The notes: generated by a model from the sequence alone, not told the origin. A stretch of DNA of 24,828 nt from Bacillota bacterium (GCA_023435565.1 JAEYRN010000059.1:1-24828), one strand, 5' to 3'; shown: positions 16,295-23,661, numbered from the stretch's first letter. Translations and numbers: made by a program.

Positions 16295-16549
16295 CTAGTT
16301 TGGGGGATTTTCAGTTTCGGCTTCGGTTGAAGTTTCAATTGTTGGGAAGGGGCGTAAAGTTTCAAGAGCTTCTGTTTCGTTGATAATTTCACATACCGTA
16401 TAAAGGGCCTTTTTCCCCGGTGCGTAAATACTGCGAGCCTGTTTCACAGCTTTTTCTTTGGCTTTCTCCAAGTTTTCGGCGTTGACAATTAAATCGATAC
16501 GACGTTGATTACGACGGAAGGTAACTTTTACCGAAGCAGCATAAAGCAC
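16295..16549 (-). CDS. Hypothetical 84-aa protein
   Basis: GTG start at 16549 behind GAGGGGAG. The first 60 residues look like a small alpha/beta fold: LYAASVKVTFRRNQRRIDLIV as paired strands, ENLEKAKEKAVKQARSIY as a helix, then KALYTVCEIIN. The tail is acidic and Thr/Glu-rich (TIETSTEAETENPPN). No family is recognised. It is divergent from the Cys-rich protein gene and separated from the 66-aa gene by about 150 nt with no clear signals. Confidence 0.65.
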   Translation of the reverse strand: MLYAASVKVTFRRNQRRIDLIVNAENLEKAKEKAVKQARSIYAPGKKALYTVCEIINETEALETLRPFPTIETSTEAETENPPN

Positions 16550-16718
16550 TTTTCTCCCCTCTTTCTTTTGTTTATAGGTTAGTTTCGCGATTAGGAACTG
16601 ATTTTCCTTTTTAGGAAATTATCTTTCTGATTACTTAGCAAAGGATTACGTATTTTTTTGTTGAATTAATGAAAAGAATTTTCAAACAATTAAAACTTAA
16701 AATTATTACGGGTAAATT

Positions 16719-16937
16719 ATGATTAAGGAATGTTTACTGGAACCGGGAAACGAATGTACCGAATGTGGCCGTTGCAATCTTTGTGATCTTGATGAGAACA
16801 AATTGTGTGATAATTGTTGTCGTTGTTTGGGAGAGGCCGATTATTCGGCAGTACAAATAACGGAAATAATCTTGCCCAAGGAAATCAAGATGAAATGGAA
16901 AAGGAGTAAAACCCAAAAAAATCAGAATAAGCATTGA
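16719..16937 (+). CDS. Small cysteine-rich, probably metal-binding protein
   Basis: A 72-aa protein whose first 36 residues hold nine cysteines in clustered spacing: ECTECGRCNLCDLDENKLCD followed by NCCRCLG. The pattern suggests a zinc or Fe-S knuckle. The C-terminal half is a basic helix with KMKWKRSKTQKNQNKH. The ribosome binding site is weak (ACGGGT). A clean terminator 28 nt downstream supports a monocistronic gene. I recall similar Cys-rich miniproteins in spore-forming Clostridia-type genomes, but no function. Confidence 0.7.
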   Translation: MIKECLLEPGNECTECGRCNLCDLDENKLCDNCCRCLGEADYSAVQITEIILPKEIKMKWKRSKTQKNQNKH

Positions 16938-16964
16938 CTTATTATTCAAATCACAACAATTCTT

Positions 16965-16989
16965 AAGAACCTTCCAAGGTTCTTTTTTT
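16965..16989 (+). terminator. Rho-independent terminator of the Cys-rich gene
   Basis: AAGAACC/GGTTCTT stem (16965-16971 and 16978-16984) followed by seven T. Confidence 0.88.
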
Positions 16990-16993
16990 ATGC

Positions 16994-17169
16994 CATTGGC
17001 CCATATATTAAGGCCAATGTCCCATGTGCAAATTGCATTTATGAGAATAGAATAAGACAAAAGACCTATATAAATTGAAATTAATTAATTACAGTATTTA
17101 TTTCAATTTATAAATCAAGGAAAACATGTCGCATTATTCCGTGCGCGTCCAAAGAATTTATTGCGACAT
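16994..17169. repeat. Three inverted repeats in the cotJ upstream region
   Basis: Between the terminator and cotJA lie three separate inverted repeats: CATTGGCC/GGCCAATG (16994-17001, 17012-17019); a perfect 13-bp pair TATAAATTGAAAT/ATTTCAATTTATA (17069-17081, 17100-17112); and ATGTCGCA/TGCGACAT (17126-17133, 17162-17169), the last ending 4 nt before the cotJA ribosome binding site. They could be operators or a folded leader. No clear SigE promoter was identified. Confidence 0.55.
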
Positions 17170-17186
17170 ATATAGGAGGGTATTCT

Positions 17187-17342
17187 ATGAACGAAATGAA
17201 CCGGATAATGTTACGCCTGGCTCAGGCTTATGTCCCTTTTCAAGTATATGTGAACCGTTGGGACCCAATGAAAGGATTGATGATGGGGACTATTTTTCCC
17301 GAATTATACCGGCCTTATTACGAGTCAATGAGGAGGGGTTGA
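17187..17342 (+). CDS. cotJA: Spore coat-associated protein CotJA (short form)
   Basis: A 51-aa protein with LAQAYVPFQVYVNRWDPMKG followed by GTIFPELYRPY, the typical CotJA pattern (A-Y-V-P-x-Q, then G-T-x-F-P-E-L-x-x-P-Y). ATG 17187 lies 7 nt after AGGAGG. The stop TGA overlaps the region just before the cotJB start. It is shorter than many CotJA proteins, lacking the N-terminal extension. A longer ORF in another frame over the same bases starts at 17126 and is not the gene. Product is a mother-cell-made coat component, by homology. Confidence 0.9.
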   Translation: MNEMNRIMLRLAQAYVPFQVYVNRWDPMKGLMMGTIFPELYRPYYESMRRG

Positions 17343-17343
17343 G

Positions 17344-17598
17344 ATGCATAGAGAGCAATTGGAAATGTTAAAGCAGATTCAGGCATTACAATTTACAGCC
17401 GTCGATTTTAATTTATATTTGGATACTCACCCTACCGACCAGAGGGCTTTAACGGATTATGCCAATACAGTAAGAGAGATGGAACAGTTAAAAGCCGTGT
17501 ATACCAGGAATTATGGCCCATTATTGCCCACCGACAACCTGTGCGAACCTTGTTGGAGATGGATTGAGGAACCGTGGCCATGGGAGATCGAGTACTAA
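17344..17598 (+). CDS. cotJB: Spore coat protein CotJB
   Basis: An 84-aa protein of the usual CotJB length. It shows LKQIQALQFTAVDFNLYLDTHP near the N-terminus and ends with PWPWEIEY, preceded by CEPCWRWIEE. Its ATG follows the cotJA stop by one base, and its ribosome binding site (AGGAGGGG, 17331-17338) lies inside cotJA, so translation is probably coupled. It acts with CotJA and CotJC in the inner coat of the spore, by homology. Confidence 0.93.
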   Translation: MHREQLEMLKQIQALQFTAVDFNLYLDTHPTDQRALTDYANTVREMEQLKAVYTRNYGPLLPTDNLCEPCWRWIEEPWPWEIEY

Positions 17599-17640
17599 TA
17601 TAAAATCTGCAATCTGAAATATATTTGAGGAGGTTAAACG

Positions 17641-18213
17641 ATGTGGATTTATGAAAAGAAACTTCAGTACCCTGCAAAGGTCGGTAAAGCTGATCTTAAG
17701 ATGGCCAAATACTTGATCACCCAATACGGTGGACCTGATGGCGAACTGGCGGCGTCACTCCGCTATTTAAACCAGCGCTATACTATGCCTACCGGTATTA
17801 CTAAAGGGATTTTAAATGATATCGGCACTGAAGAAATGGCTCATCTAGAGATTATTGCGACTTTGGTATATAAGCTAATGAAGGACGCTACACCAGATGA
17901 GTTAAAGAAAGTGGATTTGGGCGGGCATTACGCGGACCACGACAAAGCTTTGTTTTATACTGACGCTAGAGGGGTTCCATGGACTGCCGCTTATATACAG
18001 GCTAAGGGAGATCCGGTGGCGGATTTGCATGAGGATATGGCAGCCGAAGAGAAAGCAAGAGCTACATACCAGTGGCTGATTGACTTAACCGATGATCCAG
18101 ATCTCAAAGATACCCTTAATTTTCTAAGGGTACGGGAAATAGTTCATTTCCAACGGTTTGGTGAGGCCTTGGTTCTTGTTCAGGAACATCAAAACACAAA
18201 ACATGTATATTAA
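17641..18213 (+). CDS. cotJC: Spore coat protein CotJC, manganese-catalase family
   Basis: A 190-aa protein of the Mn-catalase family. Predicted di-manganese ligands are E35 (GELAASLRYLNQRY), E65xxH68 (EEMAHLE), E136 or E137 (MAAEEKARATYQW) and E166xxH169 (REIVHFQRF), all present, so it may be catalytically competent in peroxide removal. The ribosome binding site GAGGAGG is strong and lies 42 nt after cotJB. It completes a cotJABC operon, which in B. subtilis is expressed in the mother cell under SigE. Confidence 0.95.
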   Translation: MWIYEKKLQYPAKVGKADLKMAKYLITQYGGPDGELAASLRYLNQRYTMPTGITKGILNDIGTEEMAHLEIIATLVYKLMKDATPDELKKVDLGGHYADHDKALFYTDARGVPWTAAYIQAKGDPVADLHEDMAAEEKARATYQWLIDLTDDPDLKDTLNFLRVREIVHFQRFGEALVLVQEHQNTKHVY

Positions 18214-18230
18214 TTAGAGAGGTGATGGCG

Positions 18231-18305
18231 GTGCCGGTCAAATTGAGACTTTGGGTTTGGGGGTTAATTTCCGGTCTGGTACTGCTGTCCCAGTTGGCCC
18301 ATTGA
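18231..18305 (+). CDS. Possible 24-aa hydrophobic micro-protein at the end of the cotJ operon
   Basis: GTG start at 18231 behind GAGAGGTGAT, a long match to the anti-Shine-Dalgarno sequence. The product starts MPVKLRLWVWGLISG and continues LVLLSQLAH: two basic residues then a hydrophobic helix long enough to insert in a membrane. An in-frame ATG at 18225 overlaps the ribosome binding site. It lies 17 nt after cotJC and before the operon terminator. Too short to judge by composition; support comes from the ribosome binding site and position. Confidence 0.5.
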   Translation: MPVKLRLWVWGLISGLVLLSQLAH

Positions 18306-18328
18306 CCGTGAAAGATAACTTTTGATTG

Positions 18329-18352
18329 AACCGCTTTTTTAAGCGGTTTATT
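18329..18352 (+). terminator. Rho-independent terminator of the cotJ operon
   Basis: AACCGCTT/AAGCGGTT stem (18329-18336 and 18341-18348) with loop TTTT. The trailing T-tract is short and interrupted (TTTATTCATTT region). Confidence 0.75.
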
Positions 18353-18414
18353 CATTTAATATCAATAATCAGACCAACTCTGGTAAAAATAAACCTAGTG
18401 AAAGGGGGATTTTG

Positions 18415-19824
18415 ATGCCTTTAGGTTGGGAGTTTTTTTTAGCGGTAGGATTGGGTTTTTTAATTGTAGCTTTACTAGGTTTATTATTATGGAAACCGGC
18501 GTTTAATCTATGGGCCGATTCTTTTATCAAGCGAATTATGAAAGATCCATATCCGGAAAATTTAAGTGAAATGTATAATGTTTTTGCAAAAGTTGGAATT
18601 CAAAATGTCATAGAATCCGATTTGCGAGGAACAACCGGTAAACCTTTACAGCGGCCTTTCGGCTCACCAAAACATTTTTCGGATTGGGACAAGCTCACAT
18701 TTAACAGTGTTTATTTATCGCGTAAACCGGTAATGGAGTCGGTGGCTATTAATACCAAAGTGGTAATAGGTCCGAATGCTAAACGGCCTCTATCGATTGA
18801 CATTCCGATTGTTATTGCCGGAATGGCTTATGGCGCCGGACCTTCGCTTCGGGCCAAAATTGCATTGGCAAAAGGGGCTGACCAAGAAAATACTGCCACC
18901 AATACTGGTGTAGGTCCATTTTTACCGGAAGAACGAAAACATACCAAACGCTTGATTATCCAATATAACAGAGGGTATTGGGGTAAAGAGGAGGAGGTTT
19001 TACGTCAGGCGGATGCTATTGAAATTCAACTTGGATACGGAGCTTTAGGTTCTGCGCCGCGGGTTTGGAACTATCAGGACTTAAGCCCGGAATTTCGGGA
19101 TTATATGAAATTGAAACCCGGTGAAAATATGGTGGAAGAATCTTCGTTCCCTAATATCAAATGCCGACAGGATCTGGCGGAGTTAGTAGAATATCTGCGA
19201 AAAATCACTAATGGGGCGCCAATCGGAGTTAAAATCGGCGCTACACATCTGTTAGAGAAAGAATTAGAGATCTTCACCGGGGCGGATATAGATTTTCTGA
19301 GCATCTCCGGAGCTGAAGCCGGAATCAATTATGGGCCGGCTATTTTAGCCGATGATACCGGTTTACCGACTTTGGCTGCGCTTTGCCGTTCAGTTCGTTT
19401 TTTAAAGGAAAAAAGGCTTAAAGGAAAAGTATCGTTGATAATCTGTGGCGGTCTGGTAACACCGGGGCATTTCATGAAAGCCCTTGCTTTAGGGGCGGAT
19501 GCTGTTGCCATCGGTACCATTGCCTTGCTAGTTATTGCTCATACTCAAGTTAGTAAAGCAGTACCTTGGGAGCCACCGACAGAATTGGTTTATGATCGGG
19601 GGAAATTTAAGGATAGGTTAGATATCGATATGGGCGCCAAAAGTTTGGCCAATTATTTAAAAAGTTGCAAAGAAGAGATTATATTAGGAATGCGTACACT
19701 AGGTAAGACTGCTTTGCATGAGCTTGCTGCCGATGATCTGGCATCTACTTCCCCTCAGGTAGCGGAGTTAACCGGGGTTGATTTAAACTTGTTCCCCCCC
19801 GGAAAGGCCGGAATAAATAAATGA
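18415..19824 (+). CDS. Membrane-anchored FMN-binding glutamate synthase-like protein, paralogue 1
   Basis: A 469-aa protein with one N-terminal membrane span (about 5-27) and a GltB-type FMN barrel. Visible landmarks are LRGTTGKPLQRPFGS, IVIAGMAYGAGPSLRAKIAL, NTGVGPFLPEER, PIGVKIGATHLLEKELE and KVSLIICGGLVTPGHF with GADAVAIGT for phosphate binding. The cysteines that hold the 3Fe-4S cluster in true glutamate synthase are absent; the corresponding stretch reads HTQVSKAVPWEPP. This matches the YerD-like branch as I recall it. Substrate is unproven. Start ATG 18415 follows AAAGGGGG. Its last 4 nt overlap the next, paralogous gene. Confidence 0.88.
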   Translation: MPLGWEFFLAVGLGFLIVALLGLLLWKPAFNLWADSFIKRIMKDPYPENLSEMYNVFAKVGIQNVIESDLRGTTGKPLQRPFGSPKHFSDWDKLTFNSVYLSRKPVMESVAINTKVVIGPNAKRPLSIDIPIVIAGMAYGAGPSLRAKIALAKGADQENTATNTGVGPFLPEERKHTKRLIIQYNRGYWGKEEEVLRQADAIEIQLGYGALGSAPRVWNYQDLSPEFRDYMKLKPGENMVEESSFPNIKCRQDLAELVEYLRKITNGAPIGVKIGATHLLEKELEIFTGADIDFLSISGAEAGINYGPAILADDTGLPTLAALCRSVRFLKEKRLKGKVSLIICGGLVTPGHFMKALALGADAVAIGTIALLVIAHTQVSKAVPWEPPTELVYDRGKFKDRLDIDMGAKSLANYLKSCKEEIILGMRTLGKTALHELAADDLASTSPQVAELTGVDLNLFPPGKAGINK

Positions 19825-21179
19825 TTTTTAAAGTTGTGGTAATAATCAGCGGAAGTATCCTAGGCTTGTCATTAGCGGCAGGATTACTGGTACTTACCTT
19901 TAATAGAAAGGTCAAGAACTCAACTAATTATTGGTTTAGACAAGGGAGTTTAATAGAATTTATTACTTTGGTACGTAAAATTTCTTGGCTAAATTATTTT
20001 GAATCAATGTTAAGGGGTTCAACAGGGAAATCATTGGAAAGACCGTTTGGAACACCAACCCATTTTTTTAGTTTAAACCGAATTCAGTTCAAACCGGTAT
20101 ATCTATCGCGTTCTCCACTTGACTCAAAAGTATTAATCGATACCCAAGTAGTATTGGGACCATTGGCTAAAAAACCGTTAACACTAAAAATCCCGGTAAT
20201 GGTAGGAGGCTGGTCGATAAGCGCATTAAGCCTTAAAACGAAATTAGCAGTGGCGAAAGCCTCGGTTCTTTCCGGTATCGCAACTAATTGTGGAAGCGGT
20301 CCTTTTGTCGAGGAAGTTAGAGAAGAGGCAGAAAAATATATTCAACAATATACTAAAGGTTTTTGGGCAAAATCCGAATCCATTCTGCGGCAAGCTGATA
20401 TGATAGAAATTGCTTTGGGTCAGGGCGCATGGGGACCGGCTCCGAAACGACTTCAGGGTTATAAGGTTACTCCGGATTTTGCCCGAAGGTTTGAGACTAT
20501 TCCGGGATTGGATATGTTAGCGGATTCAAGATTACCTGAGGTTGAAAGTTTGGAGGATTGGAAAGCTTTGATTAGCCGCCTGAAAGACATTAGCGGGGGT
20601 GTACCAATCGGGGTCAAGTTTGGCAGTACCAATTACTTGGAAAAAGAATTGGAGTTGATGATAGAGGGTGGCGTTGATATCATCGTTCTTGATGGTAAGG
20701 AAGCCGGTACTCATGCCGGGCCGCCATTATTATTGGATGATGTGGGATTGGCTACTTTTCCTTCATTGTGCCGAGCGGCGCAATTTTTCGATAAATGTAG
20801 TCTAAAAGGAAAAGTATCGTTAATAATTGGCGGTGGTTTATTTACACCGGGAGATTTTTTAAAATGTCTAGCGCTGGGAGCGGATGCAGTAATTGTTGGG
20901 ACTATTGCAGCTTTGACCATGTTAAATGTTCAGGTTACCAAAAGTATCCCTTGGGAACCACCGACCGGATTATTATATCGGGATGCAAAAGAGTCGGACA
21001 TGTTTGATCCTGAAAAGGGAGCTCAAAAATTAAATAATTACTTTCAAAGTTGCGTGCGGGAAATGGAGACGGTAGCCCGTTCCCTTGGTAAATTCAGTTT
21101 AAAGGAGATCGGGCGGGACGATTTAGTGGCATTAGACCCGCTTTATGCTAAGGTGGCGGGGATTGAATATATAAATTAG
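19821..21179 (+). CDS. Membrane-anchored FMN-binding glutamate synthase-like protein, paralogue 2
   Basis: A 452-aa paralogue of the preceding product, starting in an ATGA overlap. The N-terminal span is about residues 3-28. Shared landmarks include MLRGSTGKSLERPFGTP, PIGVKFGSTNYLEKELEL, KVSLIIGGGLFTPGDFLK, GADAVIVGT and VTKSIPWEPP, and the cluster cysteines are again missing. It diverges where paralogue 1 has GMAYGAG (here GGWSISAL) and NTGVGPFLPEE (here NCGSGPFVEEV), both in the active-site half. Translational coupling suggests the two proteins work together, perhaps as a heteromer; that is inference. Confidence 0.87.
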   Translation: MIFKVVVIISGSILGLSLAAGLLVLTFNRKVKNSTNYWFRQGSLIEFITLVRKISWLNYFESMLRGSTGKSLERPFGTPTHFFSLNRIQFKPVYLSRSPLDSKVLIDTQVVLGPLAKKPLTLKIPVMVGGWSISALSLKTKLAVAKASVLSGIATNCGSGPFVEEVREEAEKYIQQYTKGFWAKSESILRQADMIEIALGQGAWGPAPKRLQGYKVTPDFARRFETIPGLDMLADSRLPEVESLEDWKALISRLKDISGGVPIGVKFGSTNYLEKELELMIEGGVDIIVLDGKEAGTHAGPPLLLDDVGLATFPSLCRAAQFFDKCSLKGKVSLIIGGGLFTPGDFLKCLALGADAVIVGTIAALTMLNVQVTKSIPWEPPTGLLYRDAKESDMFDPEKGAQKLNNYFQSCVREMETVARSLGKFSLKEIGRDDLVALDPLYAKVAGIEYIN

Positions 21180-21271
21180 TAATTGGATGATTTTTAGTTA
21201 AAAAGCAGGTTAAAATGAAACCGGCGCGAATAAATTATGGAACAATACGGGGTACTGTAGGAGGGACAGAA

Positions 21272-21565
21272 ATGGCCGGTATTAATGAAAAAACTTGTTT
21301 CGGCAGTGTTGCTAAGGAGGAAATCTTAGCTAGATTGAAAAGGGCTGAAGGGCAACTTCGGGGTATTCAAAAAATGGTGGAAGAAGAACGTTCCTGTCAG
21401 GATCTGGTTATACAACTGGCCGCGGTTAAGGAAGCCGTGGTCCAAGTGGCAATTACGGCGCTAAGTAATCAACTAATTCACTGTTTACAAGTTGAAACAA
21501 ATGAAGGAAGGCCGGTAGAGGCTATCACTGAGAAATTTATTCAGGCATTTAAGAAGTTATCTTAA
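21272..21565 (+). CDS. CsoR/RcnR-family (DUF156) transcriptional repressor
   Basis: A 97-aa all-helical repressor: RLKRAEGQLRGIQKMVEEER then SCQDLVIQLAAVKEAVVQVA. The spacing of C42 and C71 (29 residues) equals that of the two Cu(I)-binding cysteines in M. tuberculosis CsoR (C36, C65). The position of the third ligand, H61 in CsoR, is Q67 here. Loss of that His with both Cys kept is the pattern of CstR persulfide sensors. Start choice: AGGAGG 7 nt before ATG 21272, rather than the in-frame ATG at 21215. No copper pump or sulfur gene is next to it. Confidence 0.88.
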   Translation: MAGINEKTCFGSVAKEEILARLKRAEGQLRGIQKMVEEERSCQDLVIQLAAVKEAVVQVAITALSNQLIHCLQVETNEGRPVEAITEKFIQAFKKLS

Positions 21566-21673
21566 CTTTAAAATGCTTATGAATATTTAAGATTAAATGC
21601 AAACGGTAATTTTGGAACAAATCTATTTTTGTTTTGTCTAAAATTATATAAAACCAAAATGAGGTGAGATTGA

Positions 21674-23098
21674 ATGAATTTAAACCGCTTCAATTTTAGG
21701 ATTGCATTTTACGCTCTCATGGCAACATTATTGGTATTCGTAGTTTTTAACAATAGAACTATTTTCGCTGTAGACCGACAACAACAAGGAGAAAGTATCG
21801 ATTTAACAGTTTATAATCAAGATTTAGCCCTTGTTAAGGATTGTCGGATGATGGATTTGCCAGTCGGAGTGGGTGAACTAAGGTTTACGGATGTGGCTGC
21901 TTTGATTGATCCGACATCGGTATGGTTCCGTTCTCTTACTGAACCCAAAGTTAGAGTATTAGAACAAAACTATGAATATGACGTTATCAGCGATACGAAA
22001 TTGCTCCAAAAATACCTTGGCCAAAAGATTCGGCTTGCTACGGTCAAAGGAGAGAATTATGAAGGTTTTTTGGTGAGTACCGGTAATAATTTAATTATCG
22101 CCTCTAAACCGGATGGGGGAGAGGTCAAAGTAATTAAGTCCGAACAAATTCAAGCCGTGTTCTTTCCCGAAATGCCAGGAGGTTTGGTGGTCCGTCCGAC
22201 ATTGGTCTGGTTGTTATCCAATCCGGGGAAAGCAGGGAAACAACAGGTCGAGATGACCTATTTGACCCGGGGAATTTCCTGGAAAGCCGATTATGTAGCA
22301 ACAGTCAATCAGACCGATGATCGACTCGATTTGATCGGATGGGTAACGCTTGATAACAAAAGCGGTTTGGATTATAAGCAAGCAAAATTAAAGCTAGTGG
22401 CGGGCGATGTTAACCGTGTGCCCGAAGAAGAAAGGCCTCAGCTTGAAAAGGCTTATTTGATGCGGGCTGCAGATGAGGTAGCTGCTGACGCCGGATTTCA
22501 AGAAGAATCCTTTTTTGAATACCATCTCTATACTTTAGGACGTAAAACCACTATTAAAAACAATCAGGTTAAACAAGTGGAGTTAATGACTAGCGTATCG
22601 GTTCCGGCTAAAAAGTTATTTATTTATGAGGGTGCCTTAAACCCCAAAAAAGTAAAGGTAATGGTAGAACTTAAAAACAGTAAGGAAAATAATTTGGGGA
22701 TGCCGCTGCCGAAAGGTCGGATCCGGGTTCAGAAAGCTGATAGTGAAGGTTCACTCCAATTTATCGGTGAAGATCAAATCGATCATACTCCCAAGGATGA
22801 AAAAGTCCGGATCTATATGGGGAATGCCTTTGATATCAAAGGAGAAAGAATCAGGACCGAAGTGCGGGAACCAAGTAAAAATATCCGTGAGGAAAGTTAT
22901 CGAATCACCTTGCGCAATCATAAAAAAGAGCCCGTAACTATTACCGCCATTGAACATTTAAACCGTTGGAACGAATGGAAAATCATTAAAAATGATTGTG
23001 AATTTGTTAAAACCGAGGCCGGAAAGGCGGAATTTACGGTTACTATTCCGGCGGATGGGGAGAAGGTTATCAATTATACGGTAAGATATAAATGGTAA
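21674..23098 (+). CDS. Secreted DUF4139-domain protein
   Basis: A 474-aa protein with a signal peptide or N-terminal anchor (about 8-32, IAFYALMATLLVFVVFNN). The beta-rich body begins with DLTVYNQDLALVKDCRMMDL and contains VEMTYLTRGISWKADYVATV, the segment I associate with DUF4139. It continues through GWVTLDNKSGLDYKQAKLKLVAGDV to a terminal beta-sandwich ending VINYTVRYKW. Located outside the cytoplasmic membrane; biochemical role unknown for the family. The ribosome binding site is GAGGTGAG. Confidence 0.88.
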   Translation: MNLNRFNFRIAFYALMATLLVFVVFNNRTIFAVDRQQQGESIDLTVYNQDLALVKDCRMMDLPVGVGELRFTDVAALIDPTSVWFRSLTEPKVRVLEQNYEYDVISDTKLLQKYLGQKIRLATVKGENYEGFLVSTGNNLIIASKPDGGEVKVIKSEQIQAVFFPEMPGGLVVRPTLVWLLSNPGKAGKQQVEMTYLTRGISWKADYVATVNQTDDRLDLIGWVTLDNKSGLDYKQAKLKLVAGDVNRVPEEERPQLEKAYLMRAADEVAADAGFQEESFFEYHLYTLGRKTTIKNNQVKQVELMTSVSVPAKKLFIYEGALNPKKVKVMVELKNSKENNLGMPLPKGRIRVQKADSEGSLQFIGEDQIDHTPKDEKVRIYMGNAFDIKGERIRTEVREPSKNIREESYRITLRNHKKEPVTITAIEHLNRWNEWKIIKNDCEFVKTEAGKAEFTVTIPADGEKVINYTVRYKW

Positions 23099-23162
23099 TC
23101 AGTAAACAGTATTCGGTAAGTAGTCGCCCCGGGAACGCATGAAAGAATGAAAATTGTTTTAA

Positions 23163-23225
23163 CTCTGTGTCTCTGCGCCTCTGTGGCTAAATCATTATTG
23201 GCCACAGAGACACGGAGACACAGAG
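23163..23225. repeat. Long inverted repeat, REP-like
   Basis: Two 25-nt arms (23163-23187 and 23201-23225) around a 13-nt AT-rich loop. The arms match at 22 positions, with the three differences in the middle of the arm. The outer parts read CTCTGTGTCTC and the inner parts CTCTGTGGC. I recall similar CTCTGTG-based dyads scattered between genes of unrelated bacteria. Not followed by a T-tract, so not a normal terminator. Confidence 0.75.
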
Positions 23226-23319
23226 AAATCATTTTTTGAGTAGGGACATATTTATAATTGCGAATTAATAATACCGATTTACCGGTAATTTTAAAACCCT
23301 CTCCAAGCTAATTGTACCT

Positions 23320-23390
23320 CAGACCTCCGACCTGGGAGCTCAGACCTTTAACCCCGGACTTTAGACCTCCGAAGCCGAACTCCATGTCGG
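23320..23390. repeat. Degenerate heptanucleotide (7/21-nt) repeat tract
   Basis: About ten imperfect 7-nt units of the form CAGACCT, CCGACCT, CGGACTT, TAGACCT. AGACC recurs at 23321, 23342 and 23363, exactly 21 nt apart, and AGACCTCCGA occurs twice, 42 nt apart. Confidence 0.6.
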
Positions 23391-23480
23391 CAGCCCTTCA
23401 ACTCCAAAAAGGAAGTTTTGAACTCCACTCCTCATACTATCTTTCTCCTCCGGCGGAGAAACGAACTGTGGCGCTTCAAA

Positions 23481-23585
23481 TGAATATCTAATCTTCTTGG
23501 TGGAATATTTCATTTTCTTGAATGAATACTTTATATTACCGATGGAATAGATATTTTTCCGGAATGAATCATTTATTTGACGGAA
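23481..23585. repeat. 21-bp periodic AT-rich repeat array
   Basis: Five consecutive 21-bp units begin TGAAT or GGAAT, alternating, at 23481, 23502, 23523, 23544 and 23565. GAAT recurs at exactly 21-nt steps (23482, 23503, 23524, 23545, 23566), followed by T-rich sequence and often a closing GGAA or GGT. A partial unit may follow at 23583 after a 4-nt slip. Confidence 0.7.
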
Positions 23586-23632
23586 TAGTCTTTTAATTGG
23601 AGATTTACATTATTCAACTTGTGTTACGAAAA

Positions 23633-23661
23633 TTGTTAATTCATGATTTGTATGGTAAAAT
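23633..23661 (+). promoter_or_regulatory. SigA-type promoter of the 23.9-kb secreted-protein gene
   Basis: TTGTTA (23633-23638) and TAAAAT (23656-23661) are 17 nt apart. Transcription would start near 23668, leaving a roughly 200-nt leader before the start codon. Confidence 0.6.

Larger units (their letters stand above)
23099..23632. other. Repeat-rich non-coding region
   Basis: No gene is supported here. The stretch holds a 25-bp inverted repeat (23163-23225), a tract with 7-nt periodicity (23320-23390), a small hairpin TTTCTCC/GGAGAAA (23442-23448 and 23455-23461) and a tract with 21-nt periodicity (23481-23585). Confidence 0.7.

Noticed and set aside
17126..17371. 81-codon ORF covering the cotJA region
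   Set aside because: It is in another frame, its ATG is inside a hairpin without a ribosome binding site, and the 51-aa frame from 17187 matches CotJA clearly.
23481..23585. CRISPR array
   Set aside because: Units are directly adjacent 21-mers with no constant repeat and unique spacer structure, and no cas genes are near.
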